Shown here in pieces: positions 15,128 through 22,908 of a DNA stretch of 30,832 nt (within the stretch, counting starts at the first letter, position 1; the number at the start of each line of letters is the position of its first letter). The notes under the pieces were generated by a model. The model searched no databases. It was given only the letters and a program-made list of their open reading frames with translations, and had not been told where the DNA came from. The translations under genes and the position numbers were made by a program. Source of the DNA: a virus; the IMG/VR virus record IMGVR_UViG_3300020166_000077, positions 1 through 30,832 of that record; one strand, written 5' to 3'.

Positions 15128-15156
15128 ATTATCTCATAATCATAACAAGAAGTCAA
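15128..15156 (-). promoter_or_regulatory. Sigma70-type promoter, copy 3 of a repeated phage promoter
   Basis: On the minus strand TTGACT (15156-15151), 17 bases, GATAAT (15133-15128), flanked by AAATAAGTG upstream and TATGA before the -10, nearly the same as copy 1. It drives the cluster of small genes from 15096 to 14339. Confidence 0.75.
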
Positions 15157-15193
15157 CACTTATTTACATTTATTTCATGAATAGTGGGTATAA

Positions 15194-15652
15194 CTATGGT
15201 CGATTGTGCCAAGGTTCTATTTGATGTCCGGATTGGACTAGTGTCTTGGGGAGGTGTTTTGCGTGGATCTTACATCCAATAAACGCATTGTAGTAGTCAT
15301 CCCGTAACAGAACGTCACGGTCGAATTGTTCTTTGGCTTCAAGGTAGGAACACTCACCTTTGGTTTTGCATAGGTGTAGTATCTCTCGGTAGTATGCTTC
15401 ACCACCTTTCTTTTCTACCAGTAATTTGAGTTCTTCGGATGACCCATAGTAGTCCATCCAATCAGATTGTTTGGTAACCTTGCGTTTCCGTTTCTGACCT
15501 TTTAATGGTGGTAGTCTGCGAGTAGACCAGAAGAACTTCTTACCGACATATTTCTTTCCGGTATCACGTTCTGTAATAAGATAGACGAACCCAACATATT
15601 CGCTGAGTTCGTCTTCGGTAGGATTATATTCTGTATTCTTGATGTGCCACAT
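15194..15652 (-). CDS. GIY-YIG nuclease-like protein
   Basis: 152 residues. GFVYLI (21-26) and KKYVGKKF (33-40) are the two strands of a GIY-YIG domain, with Tyr24, Tyr35 and Gly37 in place; YLEAKEQFD supplies the conserved glutamate. The domain is present without an obvious DNA-recognition region, so it could be a domesticated nuclease rather than a mobile homing enzyme; related proteins are widespread in T4-like phages. No ribosome site is seen before the ATG, and a 10-bp inverted repeat lies directly upstream. Confidence 0.72.
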   Translation of the reverse strand: MWHIKNTEYNPTEDELSEYVGFVYLITERDTGKKYVGKKFFWSTRRLPPLKGQKRKRKVTKQSDWMDYYGSSEELKLLVEKKGGEAYYREILHLCKTKGECSYLEAKEQFDRDVLLRDDYYNAFIGCKIHAKHLPKTLVQSGHQIEPWHNRP

Positions 15653-15653
15653 T

Positions 15654-15700
15654 GTCTTATATAACTGCCATTAAGGGGTCTAATGACTTATATATAAGAC
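15654..15700 (-). repeat. 10-bp inverted repeat upstream of the GIY-YIG gene
   Basis: GTCTTATATA (15654-15663) and TATATAAGAC (15691-15700) are perfect arms 27 bases apart. The outer arm also sits in a 12-bp palindrome CTTATATATAAG (15687-15698). The inner arm ends one base before the ATG at 15652. In the mRNA the stem would fold next to the start codon. Confidence 0.55.
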
Positions 15701-15702
15701 AC

Positions 15703-16041
15703 TTAACTTATGATGGTATTGTCTACATTCAGATATATCTGATTGGGGGTATACGAAACATCAACAGATATATATGTACAAAGAACTACACGATCACCCA
15801 CCATTGCATTACGCGCTCCTGGCCCATTCACCGAAATAACACCCGAACCCTTGGGTGCAAGTATTATGTAAGTAGTCCAACGTTTTCCGTTAGATGCGTT
15901 ATAGATATCGATTTGTTCATACTCCTGCATCCCTGCGGCAACAACCAAATCTTCATCAATAGCAACGGAACCGTCATACCATAACTCACAGTCAGTGACG
16001 GTTCCCATATGCAATTTGGATTTTAGAAAGGTAGAAATCAA
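15703..16041 (-). CDS. panD: Aspartate 1-decarboxylase (pyruvoyl enzyme)
   Basis: 112 residues, slightly shorter than E. coli PanD (126). Self-cleavage at Gly24-Ser25 (YDGSVAID) would generate the pyruvoyl group. Lys9, His11, Tyr22, Arg54, Thr57, Tyr58 and Asn72 all occur at E. coli numbering, along with NGKR and ISVNGPGAR. The product makes beta-alanine from aspartate for pantothenate and CoA. The start is TTG at 16041, overlapping the stop of the zinc-ribbon gene as TTGA; the first ATG would delete Lys9 and His11, so TTG is preferred. It is the last gene of the nrd operon. Confidence 0.92.
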   Translation of the reverse strand: MISTFLKSKLHMGTVTDCELWYDGSVAIDEDLVVAAGMQEYEQIDIYNASNGKRWTTYIILAPKGSGVISVNGPGARNAMVGDRVVLCTYISVDVSYTPNQIYLNVDNTIIS

Positions 16042-16184
16042 TCTTCTTCAACCCCTTCGATCTGTTCCAATTCCGCATCTTCACCACACATAGGACAGTG
16101 TTGTGGTCTATCGTCAACGTAGTGTACTATGATAGTACTTTCTATGTCACATATAGGACAGATGTTTTCATATCTCAATTTCAT
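16038..16184 (-). CDS. Mini zinc-ribbon protein, 48 residues
   Basis: Two CxxC pairs (Cys9/Cys12 in ICPIC and Cys30/Cys33 in HCPMC) 18 residues apart form a zinc ribbon or rubredoxin-like knuckle; the tail is acidic. A longer in-frame reading exists, but the ATG at 16184 overlaps the NrdB stop as ATGA and is preferred. It is coupled to NrdB before and PanD after. It may be a small nucleic-acid-binding or redox/metal protein; role unknown. Confidence 0.75.
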   Translation of the reverse strand: MKLRYENICPICDIESTIIVHYVDDRPQHCPMCGEDAELEQIEGVEED

Positions 16185-17176
16185 GCAGCGCACCCCTCGC
16201 CGTCTAGACCACAGACCTGTGGTTCTTCTTCCCAATCCCAATCACCATCCATACCATTCACAGAGTATTCGGTAACACGTTTCTCAAAGAAGTTGTCATG
16301 TGATGCACCGTTCAGTACCCAGTCTAACCAAGGGAGTGGATTATCCTTGACCTTGAAGTTAGGCTTCATACCAAGTTGCAACAAACGTCTGTCTGCGATA
16401 TGACGGATATATGCTTTAACATCCGCTTCAGTCAATCCTTCGATGGTACCGGACTTATATGCAAGTTTGATGAATCTATCTTCCAACTTAACAGCATTCT
16501 TTGCCATCTCGTATACTTTAGACTTCAGTTCATCGTTTACTACACGTGGATGTTCCTCACAGAACTCACGGAACAACTTCGCATTACCTTGTACGTGCAT
16601 AGTCTCATCACGGATAGACCATTCAACGATGGTGCCCATACCTTTCATCTTACCGAAACGTTGGAAGTTCAACAACATTACGAAGGATGCGAATAGACTC
16701 ATACCTTCATTGAATACAGACTGTGCAAGTACAAGTGCAAGACCTGTGTGAGAGTTGATGTTACCCTCTTTCATGAAGTCAATCTTATCTGCCATCTCTT
16801 TGTATTCCATAAAGGCAGAGTGTTCTTCGTCTGGCAGACCCAGAGTATCATTCAACAATGCATACGCACGTTGGTGTACACCTTCGCGGTTTGCAAAGGA
16901 TGACAACATGTTACGGATCTCATTGTTCTTAAACTTAGGGATCAACAGTTCGTGATAGTTCTCGCCTACCTGCACATCCGACTGAGTGAACAATCGTAGT
17001 ACCTGAGTGATGAACTCTTTCTCTTGTTCGGTGAGTTTGGTTCTCCAGTCTTGGATATCTTCGGAAAGTTCTGCCTCGTCCTCAACCCAGTGAATCTCTT
17101 CGTGTTTCTTTGTCAGTTCTACAGCCCATGGGTATTGGAAGGGTTTGTACGTTTTGGAAAAATCTAGTAGTGCCAT
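16181..17176 (-). CDS. nrdB: Ribonucleotide reductase class Ia, beta subunit
   Basis: 331 residues. The di-iron ligands are present: Asp67, Glu98, His101, Glu157, Glu191 and His194, with the radical tyrosine at 105 (EGVHQRAY), spaced as in E. coli NrdB (Asp84, Glu115, His118, Tyr122, Glu204, Glu238, His241). It should generate the tyrosyl radical used by NrdA to make deoxynucleotides. It is separated from NrdA by the SGNH-like gene. The C-terminus (QVCGLDGEGCAA) is glycine/cysteine-rich and differs from the usual tail. Confidence 0.96.
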   Translation of the reverse strand: MALLDFSKTYKPFQYPWAVELTKKHEEIHWVEDEAELSEDIQDWRTKLTEQEKEFITQVLRLFTQSDVQVGENYHELLIPKFKNNEIRNMLSSFANREGVHQRAYALLNDTLGLPDEEHSAFMEYKEMADKIDFMKEGNINSHTGLALVLAQSVFNEGMSLFASFVMLLNFQRFGKMKGMGTIVEWSIRDETMHVQGNAKLFREFCEEHPRVVNDELKSKVYEMAKNAVKLEDRFIKLAYKSGTIEGLTEADVKAYIRHIADRRLLQLGMKPNFKVKDNPLPWLDWVLNGASHDNFFEKRVTEYSVNGMDGDWDWEEEPQVCGLDGEGCAA

Positions 17177-17178
17177 TT

Positions 17179-17967
17179 TTATTCCTGTAATATTGGTAGT
17201 ATATATGGTGTTAATGTTTTTGCTATAAGTTCATTACCCAAGTCAGACGGGTGAACACAAATTGATATATCAGGATATTCACTAGGGTCTGATCTAACTA
17301 TATGTTTTACTCTGTGTATCCTTTGAGGTAACCACATTGGTTTGTCATCTATTTCTTCTAACCACTCACCTATAATTATATCAAGTAAAGTATTAGAAGG
17401 GTGTTCTGGTTCTATCCAACAGTCTTTTATTTTACCGTGAATATAATTAATGTCTCGGGGTCTCTTCTGAAAAGTTCTTTTCCTTTCGAAAAGAGTATTG
17501 TCGAAACTATTGGTCATTATAACAGGCACATCATAGTCTTGGCAAATCATTCTCACCGAATGGTATGATATTTCTGACTGCAATCGTAGTGTAGATATAT
17601 TTCGATACTCTTCAAGTTCAAGTCTTTCTTTCTCGAATTTTCTTGTTCCGCCAACTATATAGTCTGGATAATCAAAGTCCATGTACTTGTCATTATTTTT
17701 TATATACTCATGATTCAATTCCATAGACCTATCGATCCCTGACCAAACCACCAAGATCGATGTGTTGGTCATATCATTCGACTGTATATATCTGAATATT
17801 TTGTTTGCGATAGATGTGTTACCAGCCCCTCTCCTTCCGCAGTTGACAACTTCTATACCAAGTTCCCTTTCTAAAAAGTGACACATATTGAAACGTGTCA
17901 CTTCTGCTTCTGGATAGGCTCTATAACCTTCTACGAAACTATCTCCAAATACTACTAACCTTCGCAA
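17179..17967 (-). CDS. SGNH/GDSL-hydrolase-like protein
   Basis: 262 residues. VVFGDSFVEGY (5-15) is the block I GDS motif with nucleophile Ser10; NCGRRGAGNTSI fits block II; SICVHPSDLGNELIA near the C-terminus supplies the catalytic histidine region. Block III (GxN) is weak, SGIDR. Such proteins hydrolyse esters, for example acetyl groups on glycans. The start is TTG at 17967, 13 bases inside NrdA, because no ATG lies before the GDS motif. An insertion between nrdA and nrdB is unusual. Confidence 0.7.
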   Translation of the reverse strand: MRRLVVFGDSFVEGYRAYPEAEVTRFNMCHFLERELGIEVVNCGRRGAGNTSIANKIFRYIQSNDMTNTSILVVWSGIDRSMELNHEYIKNNDKYMDFDYPDYIVGGTRKFEKERLELEEYRNISTLRLQSEISYHSVRMICQDYDVPVIMTNSFDNTLFERKRTFQKRPRDINYIHGKIKDCWIEPEHPSNTLLDIIIGEWLEEIDDKPMWLPQRIHRVKHIVRSDPSEYPDISICVHPSDLGNELIAKTLTPYILPILQE

Positions 17968-19937
17968 GCTCTACACTCACTATCTTCTTGTGCTGGTGCG
18001 TCCGCATTACCCAAGAACAACATTAGTTCTTCGTAACCACCGACATAGTTGCCTTGGATATAGATCTGTGGAACAGTCTTAACACTACGACCAGTCACTT
18101 CAGCCGCAGACTTACCAATTTCTTTCAAATCGATATAGTCATAATTAATACCGCGTAAGGTCAATTCTTCCTTTGCAAGTTCACAGAACGGACAGTTGGG
18201 AATACCATATACTATACTACGACTATCTTCTTGTAATGCAACACGTTCTACCTTCTCCGATACATTCTCTGCACGAGACTTTGCCTCGGTGCGTAGATAG
18301 TATAGACCTTTAAGACCTTCCTTCCACGCCTTGAGATGTACCTTATTCACGTATGATTTAGGTGCACCGGCAGGGAAGAATACGTTCACCGACTGACCTT
18401 GACAGATATACTTCTGTCTATCAGCTGCGTGTTGTACTACCCAGTTCTGATCTAACTCTTGTGCGGTCTTAAATATAGACTTCTCACCTTCGGTCAAAAA
18501 CGGAAGATGTTGTACCGAACCTTTATTGGTGATAATAGAAGTCCAGTTCGATTCATTGTTCTGACCCTTCTCGGTAAGTAGTCGATCAAGGTATTTGTTC
18601 TTAACCAAGAAACTACCCGCACGAGTACGATGTGTATATGCACATGCCTTCAATGGTTCGATAGAAGGACTTGTACTCAAAATAACACCAGATGATGCAT
18701 TAGGTGCAATCGCAATCAAGTGACTGTTACGTCTACCCGAACCAATACCATCAGGATACTCGCCACGTTCTAGGGCCAGTTTCTGTGTTTCTGCGACTGC
18801 CTGTATATTAATGTGTGAGAATACAACATCATTCATTTCACGTGCTTTATCAGACTCCCATGCAACTCCATGTTTCTGGAGAAGTGAATGGAAACCCATC
18901 GCACCCAAACCAATAGATCGTTCACGTTGTGCACTGTATCTCGCACGACTGATCGAGTCTGGTGCATTCTCTACAAAGTATTCTAGGACGTTATCGAGCA
19001 TTCGCACGATATCACCCACAATGTTAGTATCTTTCCAGTCATCAAAGTATTCAAGATTCAAAGACGACAAACAACATACCGCAGTACGATCTGCGTTTGT
19101 AGGAAGGTGAATCTCATTACACAAGTTCGAACCATTGATCTTGAGACCCAAGTCTTTCAGTGGTTGCGGTAGATCACGGTTTGCAGTATCGATAAAGTTC
19201 AAGTACGGTTCACCTGTACGGAATCGAGTCTCTAGGATACGTTCCCATAACTTACGTGCATTGATCGATTCTTTAACCCCATTATCTTTTGGATCACGTA
19301 GATCGAACTGACTGTTCGACTTAACTGCTTCCATGAACTCATCGGTGATATTAATTGCATTATGAAGGTTCAATGCTTTACGCTGTACATCACCTGTAGG
19401 GATACGCATGTTCAGGAACTCGATGATATCAGGGTGCGAAACATCCATATATGCAGCATAAGATCCTTTGCGTGTTTTACCTTGACGGTACGCAATCATG
19501 TCAGCATCTACGGTATGTATGAATGGCATAGGGCCAGGCGCAACGTCAGACACGGTACGGACATCCGACCAATGACCCCCTACACCACCCCCCATGACCG
19601 ACAACCAACGCAGTTCTGCGGTGTGTTCGATCAATCCTTCTAGGGTATCTGGTACATAGGTAAGGAAACAAGAGATAGGCATTGCCTTTGATTTCTTACC
19701 AACAACAGGTGCGTTAGATAAAACGGGAGACGCATACATAAACCACTTGTTACTAACATAACCATAAAGTCTTTCTGCAAGGTCTTCGTCCATTTCTTCT
19801 TTGTATATTGACCAAGCCTTCGCTGCACGTAAAAAACCTTCTTGTGGACTCTTCTCACCATCTTGTAAGTAAAAGTCCTTCAACATACCAATCGCATAAT
19901 CTTCTAATAAAGCGTCTTTCTTCTTATCTATTCTCAT
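17955..19937 (-). CDS. nrdA: Ribonucleotide reductase class Ia, alpha subunit fused to glutaredoxin
   Basis: 660 residues. Catalytic residues are present: Cys90 (ISCF), Asn271, Cys273 and Glu275 (NLCNE), Cys288 (AVCCLS) and the radical-path Tyr546-Tyr547 (GLYYLR). There is no N-terminal ATP-cone, so the overall activity site is missing. Residues about 572-648 form a glutaredoxin domain with CPFC at 582-585, the TVP motif and GGYEEL. After it comes a short tail ending ECRACEG with CxxC (655-658), resembling the C-terminal redox shuttle of ordinary NrdA. The fusion would let the enzyme regenerate its disulfide internally. Confidence 0.96.
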   Translation of the reverse strand: MRIDKKKDALLEDYAIGMLKDFYLQDGEKSPQEGFLRAAKAWSIYKEEMDEDLAERLYGYVSNKWFMYASPVLSNAPVVGKKSKAMPISCFLTYVPDTLEGLIEHTAELRWLSVMGGGVGGHWSDVRTVSDVAPGPMPFIHTVDADMIAYRQGKTRKGSYAAYMDVSHPDIIEFLNMRIPTGDVQRKALNLHNAINITDEFMEAVKSNSQFDLRDPKDNGVKESINARKLWERILETRFRTGEPYLNFIDTANRDLPQPLKDLGLKINGSNLCNEIHLPTNADRTAVCCLSSLNLEYFDDWKDTNIVGDIVRMLDNVLEYFVENAPDSISRARYSAQRERSIGLGAMGFHSLLQKHGVAWESDKAREMNDVVFSHINIQAVAETQKLALERGEYPDGIGSGRRNSHLIAIAPNASSGVILSTSPSIEPLKACAYTHRTRAGSFLVKNKYLDRLLTEKGQNNESNWTSIITNKGSVQHLPFLTEGEKSIFKTAQELDQNWVVQHAADRQKYICQGQSVNVFFPAGAPKSYVNKVHLKAWKEGLKGLYYLRTEAKSRAENVSEKVERVALQEDSRSIVYGIPNCPFCELAKEELTLRGINYDYIDLKEIGKSAAEVTGRSVKTVPQIYIQGNYVGGYEELMLFLGNADAPAQEDSECRACEG

Positions 19938-20303
19938 TTATTCTCTGCCACCGCTGTAATCGTAAAATGGTTCATCTTCAACAAACTCGTAATCCTCAAT
20001 GATATATTGTTTACCTGTATCTATAAAGGTATCTATCATCTGATATAATCGTTCATCCTGTTCTTTCTGCGTCAGTAAACCCTCCCACATGAAGTGGTTT
20101 ATTAAAGACGCGGTGTAATTTTTGACTATAAATCTGTCGGGGTGAAGGTATTTATCATCGGTACCTTCTAAAGATACGTAGATTATCTTATTTTTTTCGA
20201 GACCAGCCAGTCCCAAATTGTCTTGTAGGATATGTAGGTCAGACAGATCTTCGTCTCCCTGAAAGACAGAGACACTGACCCCTTTACGTTCAAACGTTTT
20301 CAT
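19938..20303 (-). CDS. Hypothetical protein, 121 residues
   Basis: First gene behind the near-consensus promoter at 20330-20358, directly joined to nrdA (TAA followed by ATG). Begins MKTFERKGVSVSVFQGDEDLSD; mixed alpha/beta with an acidic tail (EDYEFVEDEPFYDYSGG). Ribosome site AAGGA is seven bases before the ATG. No family recognised; a role with nucleotide metabolism is suggested only by position. Confidence 0.72.
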   Translation of the reverse strand: MKTFERKGVSVSVFQGDEDLSDLHILQDNLGLAGLEKNKIIYVSLEGTDDKYLHPDRFIVKNYTASLINHFMWEGLLTQKEQDERLYQMIDTFIDTGKQYIIEDYEFVEDEPFYDYSGGRE

Positions 20304-20329
20304 GATATATTCCTTAATGTATAGGGGTA

Positions 20330-20358
20330 ATTATAACAGAGTGGGGGTGGGGTGTCAA
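20330..20358 (-). promoter_or_regulatory. Near-consensus sigma70 promoter of the nrd operon
   Basis: On the minus strand TTGACA (20358-20353), 17 bases, TATAAT (20335-20330), both hexamers perfect. The spacer is unusually C-rich. The -35 overlaps the TGA stop of the 56-residue gene. The predicted leader to the ATG at 20303 is short. Confidence 0.85.
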
Positions 20359-20525
20359 GAAGTTTTGTTGATCTTTCCCATCAATCGCTTGAGGATAGCA
20401 ATTTGATCTTTACGTTTACGTTTCTTGTCGTACTTCTTACGGACGATGACAGTATCGGAATCGTCTCCGGTACCAACTACAGAAGATGTGGTTGTGTCTT
20501 CGCTAAATTTATTGAACGTTTTCAT
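20355..20525 (-). CDS. Small lysine-rich protein, 56 residues
   Basis: Reads MKTFNKFSEDTTTSSVVGTG, then DDSDTVIVRKKYDKKRKRKD and a helical tail. The N-terminus resembles the MKTF/MKSF starts of the right-hand virion block; the basic KKYDKKRKRK stretch suggests nucleic-acid contact. It starts 17 bases inside the methyltransferase gene with AGGA upstream and its stop is inside the -35 of the nrd promoter. No function known. Confidence 0.7.
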   Translation of the reverse strand: MKTFNKFSEDTTTSSVVGTGDDSDTVIVRKKYDKKRKRKDQIAILKRLMGKINKTS

Positions 20526-21138
20526 CGGTAGTTCCTGTTCTTTGTAGTAACATAGCTGTTGTCATCCTATCATTTATTTCCGCTTGGGGATTCTTGATCA
20601 GTTGGTTATTATCAAATTGTAATGTTGCCGCTATCCGATACGGATGATGGGAACTTGTATGGACATGATTTACTAATGCTCGAATGTGTCGAAAGAGGTT
20701 AACATCATCTATTAAGATCCACTCAATCTCGGCCTTATTACATAAGTCATAGTCGTTCATTATACCTTCTATACTATGATCCCCATCAATATATACCATA
20801 TCATAATTTTCACCTATGATATTATCCGGAGTTAGATGGTGTGAATCTTTTATACCAAACTTAAACCTTTCTCCGAATATGGATTTTAATTTCTGAGCGC
20901 ATGGTCGAGTATAGTTGTGTCTACCCAAGTCAAGAGAATGTACTACTGTTTCGGGGAGTACTTCCAGAAAACAAAATGCGGAATGTCCCGCATTAAATCC
21001 TATCTCTAGTATTTTTTTGGGTGCAATAGTATCAAAGATAGAGGTGAACGCTTCTACGGTAATATCCGTCAATAACATATGACCTTCCCTCACCTTCAAG
21101 TTGGGGAAGTGTTCATCGAACTTATCTTGTATACTCAT
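20509..21138 (-). CDS. SAM-dependent methyltransferase, Methyltransf_24-like
   Basis: 209 residues. Motif I KILEIGFNAGHSAF (about 42-55), HSLDLG at strand 2 and YDMVYIDGDHSIEGI at strand 4 fit the class I fold of the Methyltransf_24 type, which often acts on sugars or small molecules. The DGDH motif supplies metal and catalytic residues in O-methyltransferases of this type. Coupled to the preceding gene by ATGA. Substrate unknown. Confidence 0.78.
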   Translation of the reverse strand: MSIQDKFDEHFPNLKVREGHMLLTDITVEAFTSIFDTIAPKKILEIGFNAGHSAFCFLEVLPETVVHSLDLGRHNYTRPCAQKLKSIFGERFKFGIKDSHHLTPDNIIGENYDMVYIDGDHSIEGIMNDYDLCNKAEIEWILIDDVNLFRHIRALVNHVHTSSHHPYRIAATLQFDNNQLIKNPQAEINDRMTTAMLLQRTGTTDENVQ

Positions 21139-21728
21139 TTAGTAATTTCCGCAGTAGTAATATAGACCTTCTGACTAGATTTCAAGTGCACGGCTTCGTA
21201 AACTTGTAACCCCAATAGTTCATCAAAAGGATGAGTTTCTACGATTCTGATTTGATCACCCTTCTTCACAATCTCTTCACACTTAGTGGTGATTGATTCA
21301 TTCTTCATTTTGTATATGCCAGGCGATAGTTCATTGCCTTCTAACATAAACCACTTAGTTTCTTCGGCGAGACAGTCCAGAACATCAATACCAGTCTCAG
21401 CATGAATCTTGTTTAAGTTCTTGTCAGAGAGTTCACCATGTTCTTTGATGAGTGCGAGTGCCGCACCATAACGTGCAACCACGGACTGACCGCCCGGTGC
21501 TTTTGCCATGATTCGTTTTAGATTGAAAACAAGTCTATGGAATGGTGTATAGTGCGAACGATAGGCATCCCGATCATCCGTAGAGTTCAGGTTGAAGTCT
21601 TTGTTCTTGTTACCATCTGCATCAATGATACCCGCCTTGAATGCTTCTGTCTTGTCAAACGGTGTGACTAACAGTTTCAAGAAACGTATCGTGTATACGA
21701 GGTCTGCTGCTGATTTTAATATTCCCAT
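21135..21728 (-). CDS. Conserved T4-like marine phage protein, 197 residues
   Basis: The N-terminus MGILKSAADLVYTIRFLKLL and the central YTPFHRLVFNLKRIMAKAPGG are familiar from a conserved family in marine T4-like phages, usually unannotated. A C-terminal beta-rich segment (KKGDQIRIVETHPFDELLGLQVYEAV) follows the helical part. Function not established; its place next to the head-associated block makes a virion or assembly role possible. The ATG is nine bases from the upstream gene's stop. Confidence 0.65.
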   Translation of the reverse strand: MGILKSAADLVYTIRFLKLLVTPFDKTEAFKAGIIDADGNKNKDFNLNSTDDRDAYRSHYTPFHRLVFNLKRIMAKAPGGQSVVARYGAALALIKEHGELSDKNLNKIHAETGIDVLDCLAEETKWFMLEGNELSPGIYKMKNESITTKCEEIVKKGDQIRIVETHPFDELLGLQVYEAVHLKSSQKVYITTAEITK

Positions 21729-21736
21729 GAGTCTAT

Positions 21737-22462
21737 TTATACCTTAAATTTCTTTGTCATTGTTACATCTTCAAAATAATTTTGAGGGTGTGTCTCTCTC
21801 AATTTCACTAACATCTCCTGCGAATACTTGGTTGCTACACTGAAGTTAAACGCAATAATTGTCTTGTTATCATCATGGGTCTTTGGGGGTGAACGATGTA
21901 GATAACCAGAAGGGAAAATCAACAAATCACCTTCTTCTACTTTCGCATTAAAGACTTCACCTTCAAAATTCATGAGTTCGGTTTCTTCACCTTCTGGAAG
22001 GTCTATGTAGTATATACCAATCCATTGACACCCAAAATGATTATGCCAATTATCATAGTCACCCTTAGTCATTTGATGGAACCACATAACATCAACGAAA
22101 ATCTGATAGTTTAACCCAGTGTCGGATCTGACTGCAACGTCCCTAGAAAATTTGTGTAGTAGAGGGGCTGCACCCTCCCAAAAAATAGTTTTATATTTTT
22201 GATTATAATCTGGATCTATGGGTGGAACTTTCCAATCAACATATCCAGTCTTATTATTTTTGTCAAACCAACTGGCATAACTCCTACGCATTTGAAATTC
22301 AGGATAGTTTATATTGAGAGATTTTGGATGATTGTATCCATCATAATGAGAAGATGCTTGTTTCTGAGATTGATCTCCCTTCGGAAAATTTTCAATCAAT
22401 ATACGCAATTTCTCATTCAGTCTTTCATAGTTCTCAGGTTTATATGTCCAGTAATGTATCAT
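21737..22462 (-). CDS. 2OG-Fe(II) oxygenase-like protein
   Basis: 241 residues. NWHNHFGCQWIGIYYI (His140, His142) and GDLLIFPSGYLHRSPP (His189) followed by KTIIAFNFS form the iron site of a cupin-type dioxygenase like the protein at 7502, with a longer N-terminal region. The start is the ATG at 22462 overlapping the previous stop as ATGA, not the TTG four codons earlier. Likely a hydroxylase; substrate unknown. Confidence 0.78.
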   Translation of the reverse strand: MIHYWTYKPENYERLNEKLRILIENFPKGDQSQKQASSHYDGYNHPKSLNINYPEFQMRRSYASWFDKNNKTGYVDWKVPPIDPDYNQKYKTIFWEGAAPLLHKFSRDVAVRSDTGLNYQIFVDVMWFHQMTKGDYDNWHNHFGCQWIGIYYIDLPEGEETELMNFEGEVFNAKVEEGDLLIFPSGYLHRSPPKTHDDNKTIIAFNFSVATKYSQEMLVKLRETHPQNYFEDVTMTKKFKV

Positions 22463-22908
22463 CTTCGTATCCAAAGTTCACCCTGTTTAGTAGTCAATAG
22501 AACAGGAATTTTTTTCCCTATACTTACGAAAATCTCCTCTGCGAGATTATCGAGTAACTGTTTCTTTTTATCATGTTGAATTTCTGGTGGTAGAGTTTTA
22601 TCCAAAGAATGTAAAATCAAAATACCATCTCGTATCCTTGGAAGAATTTGACTTTGATTTGGTCTATAATCATCTGTAAGGTTTTCTGTAATATAGGAAC
22701 AAAAGAAATCATCACATATTTTAGGTTTGTTATTCCAGATAGAACATCCAGTGTCACATAGTTTATTACAAGTCTGCCACGCACCAAAGTTTATATCATA
22801 TTTATCGGCTTCATTATGTGTGTCATATTCTTTCCACTCACCTGTAAATCCAAGAACTTCACAGCAAGCATGACAATCACCACACTTAGATTCTGCGGGG
22901 GATATCAT
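22459..22908 (-). CDS. YkgJ-type cysteine-cluster protein
   Basis: 149 residues. CGDCHACC (Cys9, 12, 15, 16), then Cys47, Cys51, Cys55 (GCSIW), Cys65 and Cys70 (KICDDFFC) match the CxxCxxCC...KPxxCxxF pattern of the YkgJ/UPF0153 family of metal or Fe-S binding proteins. Biological role of the family is poorly known. It overlaps both neighbours by ATGA junctions, so it is co-translated with the oxygenase that follows, a possible iron-delivery or maturation partner. Confidence 0.8.
   Translation of the reverse strand: MISPAESKCGDCHACCEVLGFTGEWKEYDTHNEADKYDINFGAWQTCNKLCDTGCSIWNNKPKICDDFFCSYITENLTDDYRPNQSQILPRIRDGILILHSLDKTLPPEIQHDKKKQLLDNLAEEIFVSIGKKIPVLLTTKQGELWIRR

Noticed and set aside
15194-15652. 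Active homing endonuclease
   Set aside because: Only the GIY-YIG core is visible, with no clear DNA-binding part or interrupted gene nearby.
16184-16241. Longer N-terminus for the zinc-ribbon protein
   Set aside because: The extra residues read through the NrdB C-terminus in another frame; ATGA overlap favours the shorter form.
21734-21741. TATAAATA near the start of the 197-residue gene
   Set aside because: Too close to the ATG for a normal leader and overlaps the previous stop codon; could be chance.
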